From: an uncultured Phaeodactylibacter sp.
Lineage (GTDB): Bacteria; Bacteroidota; Bacteroidia; Chitinophagales; Saprospiraceae
Length of the DNA: 11,374 nt
Direction of reading: 5' to 3'
NCBI GenBank assembly: GCA_913062745.1
Contig: CAJXXJ010000058.1
Span: 1-11,374, forward strand
Program-made: the position numbers and the translations under genes
Notes under the pieces: generated by a model
Told to the model about the DNA's origin: nothing
What the model saw: only the letters and a program-made list of their open reading frames with translations
Database searches by the model: none
In this document: positions 1 through 7,565 of the stretch, one piece after another
How positions within the stretch are numbered: the stretch's first letter is position 1
Layout of the letters: each line of letters opens with the position of its first letter

Positions 1-329
1 CCTCCAACCTCAGCACTGAAAAGCTCAAGGAATTCCAGCAGGCACAGGGTGCCCTTTCCCAATCCCTGGGCCGGCTCCTCGTCGTGTCAGAACGCTACCC
101 GCAGCTGCAAGCCAACCAAAACTTCCGCGAGCTGCAGGTGCAGCTAGAAGGCACCGAAAACCGGATCAAGGTGGCGCGCGACCGCTACAACGACGTAGTG
201 ACGACCTACAATAAGAAGGTACGCCGCTTCCCGGGCACGCTCTTTGCCGGCATGTTTGGCTTTGATGAGCGCGCTCAGTTTGAGGCCGAAGTCGGCGCGC
301 AGCAGGCACCAGAGGTGAATTTCGACTAA
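1..329 (+). CDS. LemA family protein, C-terminal part (5' end outside window)
   Basis: The reading frame is open from the left edge (first complete codon at position 3) to the TAA at 327-329, so 108 C-terminal residues are visible and the start is missing. They carry the usual LemA C-terminal signature: a YPQLQANQNF stretch, then QLEGTENRI, then VARDRYNDVVTTYN, followed by a short FPGTLFAGMFGF segment and an acidic end. LemA proteins are normally about 180-200 residues with one N-terminal membrane helix and a long helical bundle facing the periplasm. That N-terminal helix would lie upstream of this window. The molecular role of the family is not well established. Two TPM-domain genes follow, a common arrangement, which supports an envelope-associated job. 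Family assignment is firm; function is not. Confidence 0.93.
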   Translation, partial: SNLSTEKLKEFQQAQGALSQSLGRLLVVSERYPQLQANQNFRELQVQLEGTENRIKVARDRYNDVVTTYNKKVRRFPGTLFAGMFGFDERAQFEAEVGAQQAPEVNFD

Positions 330-337
330 AAAAACTT

Positions 338-365
338 CCGGCAGCTGCCTCCGGGTGGCTGCCGG
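338..365 (+). terminator. Terminator-like hairpin between lemA-type gene and TPM gene
   Basis: The arms CCGGCAGC (338-345) and GCTGCCGG (358-365) pair perfectly. Inner bases 346-349 can pair with 354-357, two of them as G-T wobbles, leaving a 4-base loop. The hairpin starts 9 bases after the lemA-type stop and is preceded by a run of seven A (328-334). No T run follows on the + strand; the A run would act as the U-tract only for transcription coming from the right, where no gene needs it. It may therefore be a weak terminator or an attenuating hairpin within one operon. Confidence 0.5.
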
Positions 366-383
366 CTCCTAATACCGATTGCT

Positions 384-812
384 ATGATCCGCTTTTTCCC
401 TCCGGAAGAGGAAGACCGTATTATCCAAGCCATACAGCAGGCCGAGCGCAATACTTCGGGCGAACTGCGGGTGCACCTGGAGGAAGACTGCCGGGGCGAT
501 GTGATGAAAGAAGCGGCCCGGATCTTTCAAAAACTGGGCATGCACAAAACGGCAGCCCGCAACGGCGTACTGATCTTCATAGCTCCCGAGCGCCGGCAGT
601 TTGCCATTATCGGCGACCGGGGGATCAACGAGAAAGTGCCGCCTGATTTCTGGGCGCAGGAACGCGACCTGATGCGCGAGCACTTTAAGCGCGGTGAATT
701 TACGGAAGGCGTATGCGCCGTAATCGGCCAAATCGGCGAGAAGCTGCAGGCCTACTTCCCTTACCAATCTGATGACGAAAACGAGTTGCCTGATGACATA
801 TCCTATAATTAG
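384..812 (+). CDS. Small TPM-domain protein, soluble
   Basis: This encodes 142 residues made up almost entirely of a TPM domain (the TPM_phosphatase/YgcG-like fold). Landmarks are the N-terminal helix with a TSGELRVHL strand (about residues 24-32), the core NGVLIFIAPERRQFAIIGD (about 54-72), and a helical end with a FTEGVCAVIGQIGEKL segment. There is no signal peptide or hydrophobic helix, so the protein looks cytoplasmic, unlike the next gene product. The C-terminus is acidic (DDENELPDD). It starts 54 bp after the lemA-type gene with a hairpin between them, and its 3' end overlaps the next TPM gene, which points to translational coupling. TPM proteins have been linked to thylakoid photosystem repair in plants, and phosphatase activity has been reported for some; whether that applies here is unknown. 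No Shine-Dalgarno sequence is evident, as is usual in Bacteroidota. Confidence 0.88.
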   Translation: MIRFFPPEEEDRIIQAIQQAERNTSGELRVHLEEDCRGDVMKEAARIFQKLGMHKTAARNGVLIFIAPERRQFAIIGDRGINEKVPPDFWAQERDLMREHFKRGEFTEGVCAVIGQIGEKLQAYFPYQSDDENELPDDISYN

Positions 813-1662
813 GAATCTGCTTTTATTTTCCATGCTGCTACTGGCACCGGCTTTACTGCCCGCACAGAGCGAAGTCCCCGCACCCACCAATGAGTTGGTC
901 AACGACTACGCCGGGCTGCTCAGCGCGCAGGAAGACCGGCAGCTGACCAATAAACTGGCGCAGTACGCGCGGGAAACTTCCACGCAGATCGTCATCTTTA
1001 CTGAAAACAGCCTGCAGGGCGGCGACCCCTTCAACCGGGCCCTCGATATCTACGACGCCTGGGGGATCGGCGGCAGCAAAGAAAAAAGCAACGGCGTACT
1101 TATCTACGTGGCCAAGGAAGACCGCAAGGTGCGCATCATGACTGGCCTGGGGGCAGAAGGCTTCCTGCCGGACATCCTCGCTGACCGGATTATTCAGCAA
1201 ATCATCACACCCAATTTCAAGCGTGAACAATACTACCGCGGCCTCGACCGGGCTACAAGCGCTATCATGGAACTGGGCCAGGGAGAATATACCAACGACC
1301 TGGAACAGCAGCCCGGGCAACAGTCGCAACGCGATGCCAAAGGCGGCGTACCGGCTATTTTAGTCATCCTTTTTATCATCATCCTCATTGTGGTGCTTTC
1401 CCGCTACAACAACCGCGGCGGCGATGACGACGACGACGGCGGCTACTACCGCGGCGGGCGCTATGATATGGACCCCCACCGCAGGCGGCGGCGCGGCGGC
1501 GGCTGGATGATCTTCCCCTTCCCCTGGATCGGTGGCGGCGGTGGCGGGTGGTCCGGCGGTGGCGGCGGTGGCGGTTCCGACTGGGGCGGCTTCGGCGGTG
1601 GTGACTTCGGTGGCTTCGGCGGAGGCCTGACCGGGGGCGGCGGCGCAGGGGGCGATTGGTAA
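793..1662 (+). CDS. Exported, membrane-anchored TPM-domain protein with Gly-rich tail (YgcG-like)
   Basis: From the ATG at 793 the product is 289 residues. In order it has a signal peptide (about 1-25, hydrophobic core LLLFSMLLLAPALLP), a TPM domain (about 30-165, with VNDYAGLLS, the strand TQIVIFTENS and NGVLIYVAKEDRKVRIMTG), a Gln-rich linker, and a transmembrane helix (about 186-203, AILVILFIIILIVVL). After that come an Asp run, an Arg run, an aromatic patch (WMIFPFPWI) and a glycine-rich tail of roughly 40 residues. An in-frame ATG at 772 would add seven residues and enlarge the overlap with the upstream gene from 20 to 41 bp. I prefer 793 because it gives a typical short signal-peptide n-region, but 772 is possible. 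The TPM domain should face the periplasm and the tail the cytoplasm. The tail is characteristic of this family; its function is unknown. Confidence 0.9.
   Translation: MTYPIIRNLLLFSMLLLAPALLPAQSEVPAPTNELVNDYAGLLSAQEDRQLTNKLAQYARETSTQIVIFTENSLQGGDPFNRALDIYDAWGIGGSKEKSNGVLIYVAKEDRKVRIMTGLGAEGFLPDILADRIIQQIITPNFKREQYYRGLDRATSAIMELGQGEYTNDLEQQPGQQSQRDAKGGVPAILVILFIIILIVVLSRYNNRGGDDDDDGGYYRGGRYDMDPHRRRRRGGGWMIFPFPWIGGGGGGWSGGGGGGGSDWGGFGGGDFGGFGGGLTGGGGAGGDW
1503..1655 (+). repeat. GGC/GGT-rich low-complexity tract inside the TPM gene
   Basis: This region is built of irregular GGC and GGT triplets coding for glycine, interrupted by Trp, Ser, Phe and Asp codons. The glycine codons alternate between GGC and GGT, so it is not a perfect tandem repeat. 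It could still vary in length between strains. The opposite strand reads as an Arg-rich open frame only because of this triplet bias. Confidence 0.7.
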
Positions 1663-1693
1663 ACCCCGGGCTCAATTCTTCGGCAAAAGCCCT

Positions 1694-1701
1694 TACCTTT
1701 G
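1694..1701 (+). promoter_or_regulatory. Candidate Bacteroidota -7 box (TACCTTTG)
   Basis: TACCTTTG matches the TAnnTTTG consensus exactly and ends 6 bases before the ATG at 1708. No convincing -33 TTTG lies at the expected 17-23 bp upstream, so the support is the -7 box alone. If used, transcription would begin at or a few bases before the start codon, giving a leaderless or near-leaderless mRNA for the polytopic protein gene. Confidence 0.4.
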
Positions 1702-1707
1702 GTAGCT

Positions 1708-4533
1708 ATGAAGCCGACTTTTTACAACGGTAGCTCCTTCCCTGACTGGCGGCAGGAAAAAGAAATAGCAATCCTTACGCTTTTTCTGCTGGCCCTGGCT
1801 GTTTTTAAAGCAGCATCCAACTTTGGCTTTGACCTTACCGAGATCGACCGCCTCTACATTAGTCAGGCCACTTTGGAAGGCGTAGCCGTGGATAGGCGTA
1901 TACAGCTGTTTTACCGGTCTGTCATTTTTGTGCTGCTGGCAAGCCCTCTGCTCTATTCCTCCCTGTGCGTACTCAGGCGAAAGGTTGGCCTTCGGCCACA
2001 GCATCTTACGGTGCCAGCCTTTTTAGCGGCCGGCGGTACCTTGCTTATTGCAGCTGAATGCAGCGGTTTTGCTGCGGGCCATGCTATCGACCTTTTTGCC
2101 GGCCTTTTGGGTGTAAGCCTGCTGGCCAATGCCTTTACGGCCCGCCGGTGGCTGCCCCGGATAATAGCACAGCCCGGCTATTCCGCTGCAGTTGCCACCC
2201 TGGCGCTTCTGATGTACGCTGCCGGCACCCTGCTGTTCAATTCGGCAGAATGGTGGGCAGCGTGGTGTACCTGGATGGCAGTGGGCATTTATCTGTTCCT
2301 CATGGCAATCTTGCCCCTGGCCCACGCCTGGTCGCGAATTGCTTACCGGCGTTTATTTTTCTTGCTGCTGCCGCTTGCCGCTGTCCCCCCGGCGCTCTTT
2401 GTATCCGTAGAGTCTGTTTTTTGGGTACATCAGCACTACGGCGTATTCCCGCCGTACAGGTGGATTTTTGCCGGCTCGTTGCTTTTGGTGGCACTGGCCG
2501 TCATCCGCAGGTTTGGGCAGAGGCCTGCGCCTTCCACTGCACAGCTGTTCCGGGCCTACTTCCTGCCGGGGGCTTTACTCGCTTTTTTGTTACTCGCTCT
2601 GTACGAGCCGGTCATTGACCAACCGACCGAAAGTTTTGAGTTGGCCAATCCGGCGAATGCGCTGATGCGGATATTTGCGTTTGGGGAGATCCCCTTTCTT
2701 GATTTTCTGTCCTCGCATGTTTTTTCGGAGCAGTACTACGGCATCCTGCATAATCTGATTTTTGGCTATGAGGGCAATCTGGATTTTTTGACCTATAAGT
2801 TTTTTAACCCGTTGCTGGTGTTGCTGCTGGCCTACGTTTTTCTTACCCGCTTGCTGGGCAATGGGTTCCTGGGGCTCGTGTTTTTGCTGCTTTTTCCGTT
2901 CACGGAATTACTGGTAGCCAATATGCTGATGGCAAGCGTTCTGGTCCTTTTTATCGCTCTGCGGGCTGTCAGGGAAGGGAAGCTGTGGCAGTATTATCTC
3001 CTGCTGTTGCTGCCGGTCGTACTGTTTTTCTGGAAGCTGGATACGGGTAGTGCAGCGCTCTTCGCAGCCGTGTTTTTCGTGCCGGTCTTGTTTTGGGCAG
3101 AGCGGCAGCGGCCCGATGTACGAAAAGTCGGAAAAGCCTTCGGCTTGTTCCTTGCTACCGGCATGCTTGCGGTGCTAATCGCCTGTCTGCTCCGGCCGCC
3201 TGCGCAAATTTGGGATAACCTTGTCAACGCCCTTCACTACGCTGCCGCTAATCAGGCGCATGGCTATGCACAACTGGCCCCCCGAATGAGTCACGTTTTT
3301 GCCCGTTTTCATATCTGGATGCCCGCCGTAGCGCTGATTCTGATTTTTCACCAAATCGTGCAGCTGCGCCGGGAGCCGGAAGAGCGCTTTGCCCGGCTGT
3401 CTGCCCTCTTTTTTTTTCTGGTTTTTCTCGGCAACTTTCAGCGCGGGTTGGTTCGCCACGGCTTCATGGAAGGCCTGGACACCTTGTTATCCTCTACTTT
3501 CTATCTGGCTCTTGCGCTCAGCCTGTTTGCATGGATACGCCCGAAAGATGCACTATGGCGCTTCACTTGCTGGGCGAGTATCTCTTTTGTGCTGGTTATT
3601 GGCCTAAAGCACTTTCCTGTAGGCAATGAGCCTACGATAATGGAAAAGGTGCTTTCCGCCCCTACCCTTTCCGGCTTCGACCGGGCTTTACAAGACGAGG
3701 GTTTTACCGGTAAGGTTACCGAAGACGAGGCATTTGCTGCAATTCAGTATCAGGGCCTGAAGGAACTGCTGGACCGGCACCTGAGCCCGGAACAAACCTT
3801 TCTCGACTTTTCCAATACCCCTATGCTGTACTATTACTGCCAGCGGAGGGTACCCGCTTATTTTTGCCAAAATCTGCAGAATACAGTCGATGACCATTTG
3901 CAAATCGACCACCTTTCCTACCTGAGCCCGGAAAAGGTGCCCGTAGTCGTTTATGCCTATTCTCCCCGAAAATGGTGGGATGCTACCGATGGAGTCCCTA
4001 ATGCTATGCGGCAATATCTGATTGCCGAATACATTTACGCTCATTATAAGCCATTCGGGCGCATTGGCCAGCACAGCATCTGGATCGCTAAAGATTGGGG
4101 CCTGGAATGGCCGACGGAGGGGCCCGGCGAGCCATCGTACCTTCAGCATTTTGATTACAACAAGGCGGCGGGGTTTGTACAGGATTATTTTGCGGAGGAA
4201 GGGGCCGGGCAATTAGAGCTCCTCGCGGAGCATGCGTTTCCTTCCGATACACAAATTATGACCTTACCCGAAAAGGTAAGCAAAGCTGGTTACGTATTGG
4301 CAGAATGCACCTTTGAACCCGCAGCTGAGGGCAAAATCATTGTACAGGCCTGGGGAAGAAACGACCTGCTCGGCGTGATTACCTTCCGTGCGCAGGCGGG
4401 CCGCAAAAAGTACATGGTGCCGTTAAGCAACCACTACCTCTGGCATGCCGGCGGGCCGGAGCGAGTGCTGGTTAAGGGAACGGACAGTACCGTGCGCATT
4501 AAATTTTACAAATACACCTGGGATGAAAGTTAA
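1708..4533 (+). CDS. Large polytopic membrane protein with soluble C-terminal domain, putative GT-C type glycosyltransferase
   Basis: This encodes 941 residues from the ATG at 1708; a TTG at 1699 would add three residues and falls inside the candidate promoter box, so it is unlikely. I count about 18-19 hydrophobic helices over residues 20-632, then a soluble part of about 305 residues. The stretch around 308-337 (FELANPANALMRIFAFGEIPFLDF and following, between membrane helices) resembles the loop of lipid-linked-sugar GT-C enzymes, where acidic residues lie before and within a GxxPxxD-like motif. The soluble domain has LDFSNTPMLYYY at about 699-710, a pattern I associate with the C-terminal domains of such proteins. 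It overlaps the downstream GT9 gene by 11 bp, so the two are probably translationally coupled. The likely role is addition of a sugar from a polyprenyl carrier to a surface glycan, by inference only. The gene looks more T-rich than its neighbours. A polymerase- or flippase-like role is an alternative. Confidence 0.62.
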   Translation: MKPTFYNGSSFPDWRQEKEIAILTLFLLALAVFKAASNFGFDLTEIDRLYISQATLEGVAVDRRIQLFYRSVIFVLLASPLLYSSLCVLRRKVGLRPQHLTVPAFLAAGGTLLIAAECSGFAAGHAIDLFAGLLGVSLLANAFTARRWLPRIIAQPGYSAAVATLALLMYAAGTLLFNSAEWWAAWCTWMAVGIYLFLMAILPLAHAWSRIAYRRLFFLLLPLAAVPPALFVSVESVFWVHQHYGVFPPYRWIFAGSLLLVALAVIRRFGQRPAPSTAQLFRAYFLPGALLAFLLLALYEPVIDQPTESFELANPANALMRIFAFGEIPFLDFLSSHVFSEQYYGILHNLIFGYEGNLDFLTYKFFNPLLVLLLAYVFLTRLLGNGFLGLVFLLLFPFTELLVANMLMASVLVLFIALRAVREGKLWQYYLLLLLPVVLFFWKLDTGSAALFAAVFFVPVLFWAERQRPDVRKVGKAFGLFLATGMLAVLIACLLRPPAQIWDNLVNALHYAAANQAHGYAQLAPRMSHVFARFHIWMPAVALILIFHQIVQLRREPEERFARLSALFFFLVFLGNFQRGLVRHGFMEGLDTLLSSTFYLALALSLFAWIRPKDALWRFTCWASISFVLVIGLKHFPVGNEPTIMEKVLSAPTLSGFDRALQDEGFTGKVTEDEAFAAIQYQGLKELLDRHLSPEQTFLDFSNTPMLYYYCQRRVPAYFCQNLQNTVDDHLQIDHLSYLSPEKVPVVVYAYSPRKWWDATDGVPNAMRQYLIAEYIYAHYKPFGRIGQHSIWIAKDWGLEWPTEGPGEPSYLQHFDYNKAAGFVQDYFAEEGAGQLELLAEHAFPSDTQIMTLPEKVSKAGYVLAECTFEPAAEGKIIVQAWGRNDLLGVITFRAQAGRKKYMVPLSNHYLWHAGGPERVLVKGTDSTVRIKFYKYTWDES

Positions 4534-5737
4534 AACCCAAATATTCGTCGATAAGTACGTTGCCAAACCAGTCGCTTACCTGCTCAATTTTCTGGCACGG
4601 CTGGTGGGCCAGCTACTTCGTATCGACCATTCGCTGGACCGGGATTTTGAACGCATCGCCATCTGTAAATTTAAGGGGATGGGCAGCATACTGCAATCAA
4701 CGCCCATGCTTCACAGTATCCGGAACCGCTATCCGGAGGCGGAGATCATCTACGTCAGCACGCAGGGGAATCGGGCTATGCTGGAAAAAATTGACTGGGT
4801 TGATACCATCGTGACGGTGGACGACCGAAGCCTCCGGGCGTTTGTGCGCACCAATATACATGCGCTGCTTTTCCTGATCCGCAAGCGGCCACAAATCTAC
4901 TTTGACCTGGAGATTTACTCCGACTACAGCACCTTGTTCACCCTCTTCACCCTATCTGTCAACCGGGTAGGTTTTTACCTGCGCTCCAGCTCGTTTCGGA
5001 TGGGCATTTATACCCAAATGATGTTTTTTAACCCCCGGGTACCCATTTCACAGGTATACCTTCAGCTCGCACAACTGATTGACTGTTCGATTGAAGGAGC
5101 CCATTTATTCCCTCTTCAATCAGCAGCGCCTCCTCCGCTACCTCTGGATAAGCCGTATATGGTCATCAATCCAAATGCCTCTGACTTACGGCTGGAGCGC
5201 CGCTGGGGAAAAGAGCGTTTTGCTGCTTTCATCCAACAGCTCACTACTCAGGTGAAAGGCCTCAACATCGTACTGATTGGCAGCAAAAGCGAACGGGCCT
5301 ATTCGCAGGCAGTAGCCGACCTGGCGGACAGCCCGGGGATTATCAATACCGCCGGAGAGACTTCTCTTGAGGGCCTGATCAGCATTGTGGCGCACGCACG
5401 GTTAATGCTGAGCAATGATACCGGGCCGATGCACATTGCGTTTTCTACGCAGACGCCGGTCATCTGTTTGTTTGGCCCCTGCGCCCCGGAGCAGTACGGC
5501 ATCAGCTCGTCTGCCCGTATTATTTACAAACGAGTTTACTGCAGCCCCTGCGTACACGATTTTGAAATCCCTCCCTGCAAAGGGGACAATGCCTGCATGC
5601 AGCTTATCACCGTAGCCGAAGTACTGCAGGAAACCTTAAGCGTCCTCGAGGAGCCTGACCTCAGGCCCCATACGGCTTTTCCTTCTTTCATCTACACGCA
5701 GGGGCCAAAAGTACTGGGGCAGGTTCGCCGGGGATAG
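4523..5737 (+). CDS. Glycosyltransferase family 9 (heptosyltransferase-like) protein
   Basis: This encodes 404 residues from the ATG at 4523. The frame is open further upstream to an ATG at 4445, but that would overlap the preceding gene by 89 bp, whereas 4523 gives an 11-bp overlap. After a basic/hydrophobic N-terminal extension (about 1-44, possibly a membrane-binding helix) comes the first Rossmann half, starting IAICKFKGMGSILQSTPML (46-64). The nucleotide-sugar half holds GLNIVLIGSKSE, the family signature SNDTGPMH (297-304) and FGPCAPEQYG (317-326). Near the end four cysteines are spaced C-x2-C-x8-C-x5-C (340, 343, 352, 358), common in this family. GT9 enzymes transfer heptose or related sugars from ADP-linked donors to LPS core or other glycans at the inner face of the membrane. 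Ser55 stands where WaaC-type enzymes have the catalytic-base Asp of the GD motif, so activity or mechanism may differ. Confidence 0.87.
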   Translation: MKVKTQIFVDKYVAKPVAYLLNFLARLVGQLLRIDHSLDRDFERIAICKFKGMGSILQSTPMLHSIRNRYPEAEIIYVSTQGNRAMLEKIDWVDTIVTVDDRSLRAFVRTNIHALLFLIRKRPQIYFDLEIYSDYSTLFTLFTLSVNRVGFYLRSSSFRMGIYTQMMFFNPRVPISQVYLQLAQLIDCSIEGAHLFPLQSAAPPPLPLDKPYMVINPNASDLRLERRWGKERFAAFIQQLTTQVKGLNIVLIGSKSERAYSQAVADLADSPGIINTAGETSLEGLISIVAHARLMLSNDTGPMHIAFSTQTPVICLFGPCAPEQYGISSSARIIYKRVYCSPCVHDFEIPPCKGDNACMQLITVAEVLQETLSVLEEPDLRPHTAFPSFIYTQGPKVLGQVRRG

Positions 5738-5762
5738 AGGCAATTGCGGCAGGCCGGTATTG

Positions 5763-5796
5763 CACCTGATTTTGCTTTGGCACCGCTGATCAGGTG
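5763..5796 (+). repeat. Inverted repeat (possible weak terminator) downstream of GT9 gene
   Basis: CACCTGAT (5763-5770) and ATCAGGTG (5789-5796) form an 8-bp perfect stem with an 18-base loop, starting 26 bases after the GT9 stop. There is no T run after it. It could slow transcription at the end of the two-gene unit, bind a protein, or be chance. The rest of the 202-bp gap (5738-5939) shows no small ORF or RNA gene that I can support. A TATCTTTC (5919-5926) near the next gene is a one-mismatch version of the -7 box. Confidence 0.35.
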
Positions 5797-5939
5797 AACA
5801 GCTGCAGTAAACTAACGGCCGATCCCCTACTAAGCGCAATAATGTTGGGAACAGGCCGGGCGGTGAGAGTAGCCGGTATCCGTTCAGAAGCCGGACATGT
5901 CGTTTCCGAATTTTCCACTATCTTTCCCTAAAAATCAGC

Positions 5940-7565
5940 ATGAATACATTGCGGGCCGCCTCACCTTTTCTCATCTTCTGGGTGCTAACGCAGGCATTCT
6001 ACTGGCCGACCTGGGACGCCGGCTTTGTGGTAGATTTTACCGGCCTGCTTTATCGGTTTGACGGCAGCACGGCTGCGGATATCTGGAACTGCTTCGGTTT
6101 TCCGGCTCTGCAGCAAGCGCTCAACGCTATTCTCTACGGATTCTATCAGGCATTCGGCATTACGCCCATCGCCTGGTACCTGCTCTTCACCAGCCTACAC
6201 GCGCTGAACGGCTGGCTGCTCTACCGCTTCAGCCAGTCCTTCCTCCGCCTGCACGGGCACTCTTCGCCCGATTGGATAAGCGTACCCGCGGTGCTTCTTT
6301 TTCTGCTCTCCCCCTATCAGTCCGAGCCGGTCACCTACCGCGCCTGCCTGAGTTTCCTGCTCTCCGGAACCATTACAATCGGATCGCTCAACCTCGCAAT
6401 GAGCTGGCTACAGGCCCCACGCAACGGCCGACTTGCGGCCCTGCTCTTACTGCTTGCCGTGGGCTTGTTCACCTTTGAGCTACAGCTCGTATTGCCCGTT
6501 TTACTTACGCTACTGCTGCTGTTCAGCCCACAGGCACGGGCCTATCGGGGGCGCGCCTTTCGGCAAATGCTGCTGCCTTCCTACGCCATCGTCCTGGCCT
6601 ATCTGGGCCTCAACCGCCTGCTGCTGGGCAGCTGGGTAGGCCACTACGGCTCGGAGGTGCACCTGCGCTTCCCCGCCGGAGAAATGGTGGGCAATGCCTT
6701 TCGCTACGCGCTGAAAACCCTGTTCTGGGTACGGGATTATCCACACGAATGGAAAACTGCCGTTTTCGGATGGTTCAATCAGAACGGGCTGCTACTTGGC
6801 GCGACGGCTGTGGTGGCCGGGCTGCTCATCGCCGGGCTGCTGCGCTATCAGCGTTTGCCGGCGGGTACCCGGGCTGCAGTCTTCGGCACTCTGGCGTACG
6901 GCATCACCCTTTTGCCGGTCGCCAATCTGTACTTCACCTATCTGCTGCACGTACAGAACGACCGTTACGGGTACCTGCCTTCTGCCTTCCTGCTGTGGGG
7001 CGCAGCCGCCTTGCTGTCCCGGCTCCCCCGCCCGGTTTACCTGGGGCTCATCGGCATGCTGATTGCCGGCAATGCTTTTTTCCTGTTCCGCACCAACCAA
7101 TACTGGCAGGCGTCCACCGATGTCTACCGCGGGCTGATGCAGGACTACCGCTGGGAAACAGCGCCGGCGGCCTACCTGCTCAACCTGCCGGACAATTATC
7201 AGGGGGTGTGGATGTTCCGGGATGCAGCGGGCAGCAATATGGCTTTCCGGCACGCTATGCGCTACGTAGCCCAAAAGCCGCTGCCGGATAACCAGCAGAT
7301 TTACGAGGTAGCCTCTTACAATATGACCAGCCCCGGCGATGGCGCGGATGCAAAAATCGACAGCAGCGGGCAGGTCCGGGTGGAATTCCAACAGTGGGGC
7401 AACTGGTGGTGGCACAAAGGCATTGGCATGGGCCCCGGTTATGAAACTGATCGATACCGGGTAGATAGCAAAGGGCACCATTACTTCCTGCAGATTGACA
7501 GCTTAGCTCCGGGAAGCGTGCTGCTCCGGCAACAGGGTGAGCAGTGGCACGCCGTCCCCTACTGA
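5940..7565 (+). CDS. Polytopic membrane protein, TMTC/GT-C glycosyltransferase-like
   Basis: This encodes 541 residues with roughly ten membrane helices over residues 8-390 and a C-terminal part of about 140 residues that looks soluble. Motif order resembles GT-C proteins of the TMTC type: an N-terminal luminal loop with Asp residues (WDAGFVVDF, about 25-33); a helix with HALN (87-90) like the usual HLLN; SPYQSEPVTYRACLSFL (124-140), matching the HPxxxEPVAWIxxR-like element; FTFELQLVLP (177-186), in the place of the usual SKE-x-x-x-x-x-P element; and NDRYGYLPS (340-348), matching the ERYxYLPS element. These suggest a polyprenyl-phosphate-sugar-dependent transferase at the outer face of the inner membrane, but the classical catalytic residues are not all conserved and no substrate can be named. 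It shares strand and theme with the two preceding genes. Its stop overlaps that of the convergent GH15 gene. Confidence 0.62.
   Translation: MNTLRAASPFLIFWVLTQAFYWPTWDAGFVVDFTGLLYRFDGSTAADIWNCFGFPALQQALNAILYGFYQAFGITPIAWYLLFTSLHALNGWLLYRFSQSFLRLHGHSSPDWISVPAVLLFLLSPYQSEPVTYRACLSFLLSGTITIGSLNLAMSWLQAPRNGRLAALLLLLAVGLFTFELQLVLPVLLTLLLLFSPQARAYRGRAFRQMLLPSYAIVLAYLGLNRLLLGSWVGHYGSEVHLRFPAGEMVGNAFRYALKTLFWVRDYPHEWKTAVFGWFNQNGLLLGATAVVAGLLIAGLLRYQRLPAGTRAAVFGTLAYGITLLPVANLYFTYLLHVQNDRYGYLPSAFLLWGAAALLSRLPRPVYLGLIGMLIAGNAFFLFRTNQYWQASTDVYRGLMQDYRWETAPAAYLLNLPDNYQGVWMFRDAAGSNMAFRHAMRYVAQKPLPDNQQIYEVASYNMTSPGDGADAKIDSSGQVRVEFQQWGNWWWHKGIGMGPGYETDRYRVDSKGHHYFLQIDSLAPGSVLLRQQGEQWHAVPY

Noticed and set aside
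1385..1675. - strand open frame rich in Arg and His
   Set aside because: It is the antisense reading of the Gly triplet tract (GGC/GGT) of the TPM gene. Low complexity, not a nucleic-acid-binding protein.
4445..4522. Upstream ATG (4445) as start of the GT9 gene
   Set aside because: It would overlap the upstream gene by 89 bp and add residues not matching the family; the ATG at 4523 gives a normal short overlap.
5738..5939. Searched for a small RNA or tRNA in the largest + strand gap
   Set aside because: Apart from one 8-bp inverted repeat and a degenerate -7 box, no cloverleaf, compensating stems or small coding frame could be supported.
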